DNA of 64,000 nt from an uncultured Coriobacteriaceae bacterium (GTDB taxonomy: Bacteria; Actinomycetota; Coriobacteriia; Coriobacteriales; Atopobiaceae), in the NCBI GenBank assembly GCA_902793195.1, contig CADBCS010000010.1:1-64000 (forward strand). Reading direction: 5' to 3'. Below the pieces are notes generated by a model. It worked only from the letters and a program-made list of their open reading frames with translations, did not search any database and was not told the DNA's origin. The first letter of the stretch is position 1. Each line of letters begins with the position of its first letter. The position numbers and the translations under genes were made by a program. Shown in pieces: positions 58,667-64,000 of the stretch.

Positions 58667-60490
58667 CTATTTCTTTACGAAGGCCTTGGCGTAGTCCTGG
58701 GTGATGCCCTTGTAGGTGGCGTCGGGGGCGGGATCGCCCTGCCTCACGAGCACGACCTGGATTGCCTCGGCACGACGGGACATTCCCTGGGTGCCGGCGC
58801 TCTCGCCATTCTTTGCCCAGGACATCCAGCCCAGGCGCTGGACGTGGACGCGGTAGTAGACGTCGTAGGCGTCCTTCGCCTCGCCGGTCAGGCGAACCTG
58901 CACGGCCTCCATGCGGCGCGACTTGCCCACGGTTCCGGCGACCGTGCCGTCGGCCTTCCAGTCCTTCTCCCAGCCGGAGCGCTGCACGTGGCCTCGGTAC
59001 TCAATGCCACCCGAGACGCCCTCGGGAAGCTTGAGAGTGAGCGCCTCCATGCGCAGCGACTTGCCCGTGGTCCCGGCGGCGGTGCCGTCGGTGACGGGGA
59101 CCATCCAGCCGGCGCGCTGGACATGCGCAGTGGCGGAGGCGTTGGGGGCGGGTGTGGGCTCGGGCGGCGCGGGCTTGGCCTTGACGGTTACGACACAACT
59201 CGCGGACTTGCCGCTGCCGTCGTTCGCCGTGGCCGTGATGGTCGCCGTCCCGGCGGCCACGGCCGTGACCTCGCCGGTCTTCTCGTCTACCGTGGCGACG
59301 CCCGTGTTGCTGCTCGTCCACGTGACGCTCTTGTCGACGGCATGGTCGGGCTCGATGGTCGCCGTCAGGGTCGACGTGTCGCCCACGGTGAGGGTCGCCG
59401 ATGCCGGGGTGAGCGTCACACCCGTAACGGGAACGGTGGTTTGCGCCCACGTCTGAGTGTGGTTGGTCTGGAAGTCTTGGGCGGGGATGTTGACGGCAGT
59501 GCCCTCGTTTTCGCCCGCCTTAACGGAAACGCCTTCGCCAATCGTCAACGTCCCACCATCCGTTCCAATGGCGCCTATTTCGCCGAAGGCGGTCACGTTG
59601 CCGCCGTTTATGGTTGCATTGGCGCGGCCGTTACCCTCATTGTCCCAAACCAAAAGGCCGCATCTTTCGTCACCATCGGCGATTACCGTGCCGCCATTGA
59701 TCGTCAGGCTGGCGTTTATGTTATTCGCATCTCCGAGGCTTGAAAGGACTTGGATACCTCCATTGGCTGTACATATTGTCTGACTTTGATTACTTATATT
59801 GGTGCAGAGTAAGATACCGTAATGGTTATTGCCCGTAAACGACAACCTGCCGCCGTTGATCGTCAGCTTCTGGCCTAAGATGGCTGAATAATCTCCACCC
59901 TGATCCGTATGATGAGTAATCTCCAGTGCGCCCATACTGTTCTTGTCCGTGCTCTGGGCGTAAATGGTCAGACTTTTGCCCATAGTACTGTACAAGATGC
60001 CCCCATGGCCGGTCAGCCTCGCGCCATCGGCGAGAATCAGGTGCACATCGTCGGCGACTTTGATTTGACCTTCGATGGTCTTTTCGCCCTCGACGACGTA
60101 CCAGCCTTCGTTACTGGTTGTGTCCCAAGTGACGGCGGTGGCACTGTTCTCCACTTTGGTGCAATCATGTGATCCGGACGTGGTCTTTCCGTTTCGCGCA
60201 TCCCCTTCGCTTGCGTAGTACAGGTAGCTCACGTTGCTTGTGGTCTTCGCATCCTGCGCCGACACCACAGGCTCTCCCTCGTCGACAGTCCGCCCCTCGG
60301 GCTCGGGCTCAACCGCGGGCTCCTCGCTCTGCACGACGACCACAGGCTCCCCGGCCCCCTCGGGCTCGACCTCGACATCATCGGCCAGGGCGACCGCCGG
60401 ACACAGCCCCAACGCCATGAGGAGGGCCGCGACCAGGCTCAGCGCGAGGCTTGTCGGCGCTGCTTTGCGTATCCGTTCCGTATTCTTCAT
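58667..60490 (-). CDS. Secreted surface protein with BIG2 and ChW repeats
   Basis: The 607-aa protein starts MKNTERIRKAAPTSLALSL, a signal peptide cut near ALADD. An acidic linker follows, then a beta-helix-like part (about 90-330) with SLTINGGTVIADGDERCGL and ATINGGNVTAFGEIGAI. A BIG2 immunoglobulin-like domain comes next (about 345-425: VTGVTLTPASATLTVGDTST), then a Pro linker and three ChW-type repeats (about 440-590, for example GHVQRSGWEKDWKADGTVAG). It is smaller but of the same design as the 39167-43618 protein. ATG at 60490 follows GGGGGG. No LPxTG. The gene is bracketed by 44-bp direct repeats. Confidence 0.88.
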   Translation of the reverse strand: MKNTERIRKAAPTSLALSLVAALLMALGLCPAVALADDVEVEPEGAGEPVVVVQSEEPAVEPEPEGRTVDEGEPVVSAQDAKTTSNVSYLYYASEGDARNGKTTSGSHDCTKVENSATAVTWDTTSNEGWYVVEGEKTIEGQIKVADDVHLILADGARLTGHGGILYSTMGKSLTIYAQSTDKNSMGALEITHHTDQGGDYSAILGQKLTINGGRLSFTGNNHYGILLCTNISNQSQTICTANGGIQVLSSLGDANNINASLTINGGTVIADGDERCGLLVWDNEGNGRANATINGGNVTAFGEIGAIGTDGGTLTIGEGVSVKAGENEGTAVNIPAQDFQTNHTQTWAQTTVPVTGVTLTPASATLTVGDTSTLTATIEPDHAVDKSVTWTSSNTGVATVDEKTGEVTAVAAGTATITATANDGSGKSASCVVTVKAKPAPPEPTPAPNASATAHVQRAGWMVPVTDGTAAGTTGKSLRMEALTLKLPEGVSGGIEYRGHVQRSGWEKDWKADGTVAGTVGKSRRMEAVQVRLTGEAKDAYDVYYRVHVQRLGWMSWAKNGESAGTQGMSRRAEAIQVVLVRQGDPAPDATYKGITQDYAKAFVKK

Positions 60491-60620
60491 CAGACCCCCC
60501 TTTGCGCAGGACCCCACCCGCATAGGTGATATGCAGATACAAACAATACCACTCCCCCAAGGCGTCTCGCTGCGAGAAACACGGGAGGACAGCACGACCA
60601 TGCCCGACCAGCCGCGGGGA

Positions 60621-60664
60621 ACGGTCCCCTTTGGTCCAGTTACCAGCCGCGGGGGACGGTCCCC
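60621..60664 (+). repeat. 44-bp direct repeat, right copy
   Basis: Matches 58603-58646 at 42 of 44 bases. Two more GGGGACGGTCCCC-type palindromes lie beside it (60617-60629 and 60683-60697) in the 211-base gap between the surface-protein gene and the Hsp70-like gene. Confidence 0.9.
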
Positions 60665-60701
60665 GACGGTAGAGTATAGCTCCGGGGACGGTCCCCGATG
60701 G

Positions 60702-62234
60702 TCACTGCGCCCCTGGCCTTGGCACCTCTTTTCGTTCGACGATAACGTGCGTGGCTTTGTCAAGATAATCTTCAAGTATGCACTGAAAGCTCTTGTGGTT
60801 CTGGCGGTCCTCGAATGTGAACTTGCACCGAGCATTGGCGTCTATGTCACCGGTAACATAGACGATCTGCGAACTTCCAGGCGAAAGCTGAGTTCCAAAA
60901 CATGCAAAGGGAAACCGAAGCCCGTCGCCACTTGGCTCGGCAATGATAACGGCTGTCAGCATGCCAAGTGGTATCGCTTGGGCATTGGCGCCAGTCGCCG
61001 ATTGTATCAACTCGGTACGGCTCGTCGGGACAGTTGTACCGTGTTCTATAAGGAGCGTGTTACCTTCCGTACCCTCCAAAAAGATGTCGAAGAACGTGGC
61101 TTCTAGCGGAAGAAATCCCACGAAGTCACCCGAGCGCACACCACCTCTTGCCGCAAGTCCTCGCGCAATGTCTCCAGGCTCCGCAATCACGAACTCTATG
61201 CGCCAGGTGGGATCTGCGCTGCTGGCAAAGGCGGCACGCAACGTACGTTCCGCCTCTGGACCAAGCTCCAACTCATCCACGACGCAAATCCTTAACACCT
61301 TCCGGTCCTCTCGGCGAGAGGAGATGCAGTCCCCAGAGTCCCCATCGATCCTTGTCACGAGGTTGCGGAGGGCGGACTGCCGTTGATATAGATCGGTGTT
61401 CACCTCCGCCTGCAAGACCGCAAGACACTCAATCACGCCATCACAGCATTCATAGAGACCCACAGCACAGCGACTTGCTCCCATATGCACAGCCAACATG
61501 AGGCAGTTGTCACACTGTTGACCCCTCACATAGCATCCAAGGGTCAAGGCATCCGTAGGCAGGCACCAATGGCAAACATTGATTCCCATGTGTTGGAGGC
61601 GATCTCTGAGGAGCGGGTATCGATGAAGAGCGAGGTCCGACGCGGCAGCAACCACTTCAACGTCCTTGCTTGAACTTTGATTGCGCAATTGCGCGAGACG
61701 ACGTTTGGCTTCGATCAACTCGAGGGTCTCCACGTCGAATTGCGGATCCTTTGAATCATCGCCAAAACAAAGGCTGCAGATATGTACTTGTTCGCGCGCG
61801 TCAATAAAGATTCCAGGCACCGCACCGCGCCGCAGATTCTGCTCAGGTTTCCCTCGCTTCGCTCCTGTGGCATCGTTCTGCGCTTGTGCATCCCACGCAA
61901 TGCCACACCACGAAGCAATTCCCGCTGCAATTCCGTTGGCCACGAGAGATGCGGTGGGTGGATTGATCATGCACTCAGACACCAGATGCGCACGCACCCG
62001 ACCTGCGGCGAACCGCAGCTCACCAACGCCTCCGCCCATGCATGCTGCGTACGGCGCAAGCAAGCTTTCGTCGCAATTGCGGATTAGCACGCGAAGCTCA
62101 GGGGAGTCGGGATTCATGTAATCCATGAGGTAACTCTTTAGGACCTCTGGACGATTGAGCAAGTTGATACCTTCTCCCCACAGCGACAAACAAACCGCAG
62201 CTGCCAGCGATAAGAAGCGCTCACCCGTCCCCAT
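60702..62234 (-). CDS. Degenerate Hsp70-like protein with Cys-rich insert
   Basis: The 510-aa protein is recognisable as Hsp70 by order of blocks. CMINPPTASLVANGIAAG (88-105) matches IINEPTAAALAYG. LAVHMGASRCAVGLYECCDGV (247-267) matches the DLGGGTFDVS strand, with its Asp and most Gly lost. EPGDIARGLAARGGVRSGDF (352-371) matches NPDEAVAIGAAIQGG. LLIEHGTTVPTSRTELIQSA (394-413) and VTGDIDANARCKFTF match the substrate-binding beta-sandwich. The first phosphate loop (about 115 residues) and the helical lid are absent. CxxC pairs at 153/156, 221/224 and 241/244 form an insert. It probably cannot hydrolyse ATP normally. ATG at 62234 has AGGAG eight bases upstream. Confidence 0.75.
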   Translation of the reverse strand: MGTGERFLSLAAAVCLSLWGEGINLLNRPEVLKSYLMDYMNPDSPELRVLIRNCDESLLAPYAACMGGGVGELRFAAGRVRAHLVSECMINPPTASLVANGIAAGIASWCGIAWDAQAQNDATGAKRGKPEQNLRRGAVPGIFIDAREQVHICSLCFGDDSKDPQFDVETLELIEAKRRLAQLRNQSSSKDVEVVAAASDLALHRYPLLRDRLQHMGINVCHWCLPTDALTLGCYVRGQQCDNCLMLAVHMGASRCAVGLYECCDGVIECLAVLQAEVNTDLYQRQSALRNLVTRIDGDSGDCISSRREDRKVLRICVVDELELGPEAERTLRAAFASSADPTWRIEFVIAEPGDIARGLAARGGVRSGDFVGFLPLEATFFDIFLEGTEGNTLLIEHGTTVPTSRTELIQSATGANAQAIPLGMLTAVIIAEPSGDGLRFPFACFGTQLSPGSSQIVYVTGDIDANARCKFTFEDRQNHKSFQCILEDYLDKATHVIVERKEVPRPGAQ

Positions 62235-62413
62235 TTTTTGGCTCCTACTTGTGTGCTTGCACGTGCTTTAACCTTACCAAAGCCCGTGTTATCTGCGCAA
62301 TGCCTCCCAAACCGACCCACCGGAGACGGTTCCTGCAAGAGCCATGCTTCGTATCGTACATGAGGTATTATTGTGGTACCTAGAACCATCACTTTTGCAA
62401 GGAGGGAATTGCA

Positions 62414-63133
62414 GTGGAGAACGTAGTCACAGTGGTATTTGATGTTGAGAGCGAAGCGTACCAGTCCTTCATCGACCTGCGCAACAAGCCGTTTGGTGAG
62501 GACTTCATCGTGGCCGAGGCCGCATTGATGAAGCGCGAGGGCGACGCCATTCGCGTCATCGAATCCTTCGACGCGGCCGGCGTGACCTCCGATGACACGG
62601 CGACTGGCATCGTCGTCGGCTCCCTCGTGGGCATCCTCGGTGGTCCTCTGGGCGTCTTGCTCGGCGCAAGCGTGGGTGCCCTTACGGGCAGCATGTATGA
62701 CGCCAACGACGCCGTGAACAGCGCCTCGATGCTGGAGGCGACGGCCGCCAAGCTCTACGACAACGAGGCCGCCATCATCGCGCTGGTGCAGGAGGAGGAG
62801 CCGGCGTTCGACGCCGCCTTCGAGGGACTCGAGGTCACCATCATCCGTCAGTTCGCCGCAGACGTGTTCGACGAGGTGGAACGCGCTCGCGAAGTCGAGA
62901 TCGACCTCGCCAACCAGGCCAGGGAGAGGATGCGCGCCGAGGAAAAGGAGGCCCGCAAGGAGCGTCGCGACGACCGCAAGGCCTCCATCGCGGCCCGCTT
63001 CGACGCGATCAAGGAGAATCGTGCCGAGCGCAAGGCGGAGCGCAAGGCCAAGAAGGAAATGCTCGACGAGGCCGTTGAGATGGCGAATGCCGAGTATGTC
63101 TCCTCCACAAAGGAGATTATGGGCGAGGCATAA
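62414..63133 (+). CDS. DUF1269-like protein with glycine-zipper segment and charged tail
   Basis: The 239-aa protein starts at GTG 62414 (AAGGAGG nine bases upstream). The first part, ENVVTVVFDVESEAYQSFID with ALMKREGD, and the Gly-rich hydrophobic stretch VVGSLVGILGGPLGVLLGASVGALTG (about 67-92) match DUF1269-type proteins. The C-terminal part (about 165-225) is highly charged, alternating Arg/Lys/Glu, and should be a long helix. Role unknown; membrane association through the Gly-rich segment is likely. Confidence 0.78.
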   Translation: MENVVTVVFDVESEAYQSFIDLRNKPFGEDFIVAEAALMKREGDAIRVIESFDAAGVTSDDTATGIVVGSLVGILGGPLGVLLGASVGALTGSMYDANDAVNSASMLEATAAKLYDNEAAIIALVQEEEPAFDAAFEGLEVTIIRQFAADVFDEVERAREVEIDLANQARERMRAEEKEARKERRDDRKASIAARFDAIKENRAERKAERKAKKEMLDEAVEMANAEYVSSTKEIMGEA

Positions 63134-63183
63134 GGGGTGAAACACCACCTTTGGTCACCGCTGCATAGTTATTGACTTTTTTA

Positions 63184-63214
63184 CCGCCGGAAGCCCATTC
63201 CGGCGGCTCTTTGT
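63184..63214 (+). terminator. Rho-independent terminator after the DUF1269-like gene
   Basis: CCGCCGGAA pairs with TTCCGGCGG (63198-63206), followed by CTCTTTGTT. Confidence 0.8.
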
Positions 63215-63328
63215 TGGCACCAAACCCTTTGAGGACAGACAGACGCCGTTGCCACCACTCCACGTCTGCTTTTGCATTTGATTGGATACACTCGATGTGA
63301 CCATCACGTACGTTGGCAGGAGCATCCC

Positions 63329-64000
63329 ATGATTTGCGCGAACTGCGGTAGAGAGATTCCAGACAAGGCCAAGTTCTGCCCGTATTGCAGCACGACGACC
63401 GCGCAGGGCAACGCGACGCAGCCGAACCCGGACATCACGCCGACCAAATCGGTACAGAAGGTCCCGAACGCCGCACCCGGTCCCAAGAGGAAGTCCCGTC
63501 TCGCAGTCATCATCGCAGTCGCGGTCGCATTGGTCGTGGCCGCTGGCGGCACAGTGGCGCTGGTGTTATTAGGCTCGCGCTCGGGCAGCTCCCAGTCGCG
63601 AACGACGCAGGTCTCCGTGCCCGAGGAGGCGACGAGCTCCATCACCGACGCAACGGGGCTCGCAGACGAGCTATCCTCCCACTACAGGTCGCGCAACCCC
63701 GAGCCTACGGGCGCGGACTCCCAGGACAGCGCCGGCGAATCGCAGGACGGCTCTGGCTCGTCGACGTTCCAGCAGACGCACGACCGGATCGAAAACAACC
63801 TCACGCGCATCGGGAACGACCTTAAGAGCCTGGAGCAGTCCGGAACAACGTGGAAGGGGTACAAGCAGGCCAAGGAGGCCATGCTCAACATACAGAAGGT
63901 CCTTAACTACGACATGCAGGTGTATGAGGCGGGGCAGAAGATGCGGAGCAGCCTGCAGTCGAGCAAGGCCAAGGACACGTCGGGCGCTCAGATGGCCTAC
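63329..64000 (+). CDS. Zinc-ribbon single-pass membrane protein (C-terminus outside window)
   Basis: 224 codons run to the right edge without a stop. The N-terminus MICANCGREIPDKAKFCPYC is a zinc ribbon. A basic segment precedes one membrane helix (LAVIIAVAVALVVAAGGTVALVLL, about 52-75), so the rest is outside. It is Ser/Gln/Glu-rich with helical parts (THDRIENNLTRIGNDLKSLE). ATG at 63329 has GGCAGGAGC upstream. Similar zinc-ribbon-plus-helix proteins are frequent in gut Actinomycetota and have no known function; the C-terminal domain that could identify it is missing. Confidence 0.85.
   Translation, partial: MICANCGREIPDKAKFCPYCSTTTAQGNATQPNPDITPTKSVQKVPNAAPGPKRKSRLAVIIAVAVALVVAAGGTVALVLLGSRSGSSQSRTTQVSVPEEATSSITDATGLADELSSHYRSRNPEPTGADSQDSAGESQDGSGSSTFQQTHDRIENNLTRIGNDLKSLEQSGTTWKGYKQAKEAMLNIQKVLNYDMQVYEAGQKMRSSLQSSKAKDTSGAQMAY

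Overview
High-GC (about 60-62%) bacterial chromosome from the Actinomycetota. The gene set points to class Coriobacteriia, probably Atopobiaceae (an Olsenella-like gut or oral anaerobe): ChW-repeat surface proteins, a GHKL fragment and tandem serA genes of anaerobe type, DUF4012, DUF1015 and paired polysaccharide deacetylases. The genus is an inference from gene families. No rRNA, CRISPR array or complete insertion sequence was seen. One tRNA, tRNA-Val(GAC), lies at 44536-44610.

Layout. 1-5 kb, minus strand: thrH-queH-queA (queA runs off the left edge), a DUF3267 zincin-like membrane protein, and a MetRS-type ligase with an altered KMSKS loop. 5-11.6 kb, plus: alpha/beta hydrolase, an autoregulated-looking marR followed by a TM287/288-type heterodimeric ABC exporter, and a Tat-type cyclophilin lipoprotein. 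11.6-22.4 kb: DUF1015, HAD phosphatase, phasin-like protein plus ABC1/UbiB kinase, GtrA, then two tandem membrane-anchored polysaccharide deacetylases followed at once by an 882-aa unrecognised TPR-like membrane protein. 22.4-34.9 kb: PepV-like dipeptidase, HAD, cold-shock protein, DUF4012 protein, two tandem phosphoglycerate dehydrogenases sharing near-identical tracts, an LTA-synthase-like protein, a zinc-ribbon CPBP protease, a small unknown and alanine dehydrogenase. 34.9-43.6 kb, minus: a polyphosphate-polymerase (VTC)/DUF4956/beta-helix trio, a 33-nt mosaic repeat block, and a 1,483-aa beta-helix/MBG/ChW surface protein.

44-49.5 kb: Bcp, tRNA-Val, then an AT-richer, partly decayed accessory region. 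It holds two small unknown proteins, a DUF4160 gene with a one-base frameshift, a RelBE-type module with its own promoter and operator, a LytTR-DUF3021 pair, a GHKL-ATPase 3' fragment and a macrodomain-type sirtuin broken by an internal deletion. 49.7-53.4 kb: a tightly overlapping J-domain/HIRAN/Sel1 operon facing a zinc-ribbon membrane protein. 53.4-64 kb: remnant of a secreted protein, a CPBP protease, an SCP2-like protein, an ABC exporter pair, a second ChW/BIG2 surface protein flanked by 44-bp direct repeats, a strongly degenerate Hsp70 homologue, a DUF1269-like protein and a zinc-ribbon protein cut by the right edge.

The most unusual material is the J-domain/HIRAN/Sel1 operon together with the degenerate Hsp70 (a possible non-canonical chaperone system), the 33-nt mosaic repeat block, and the VTC-DUF4956-beta-helix trio beside a giant surface protein.
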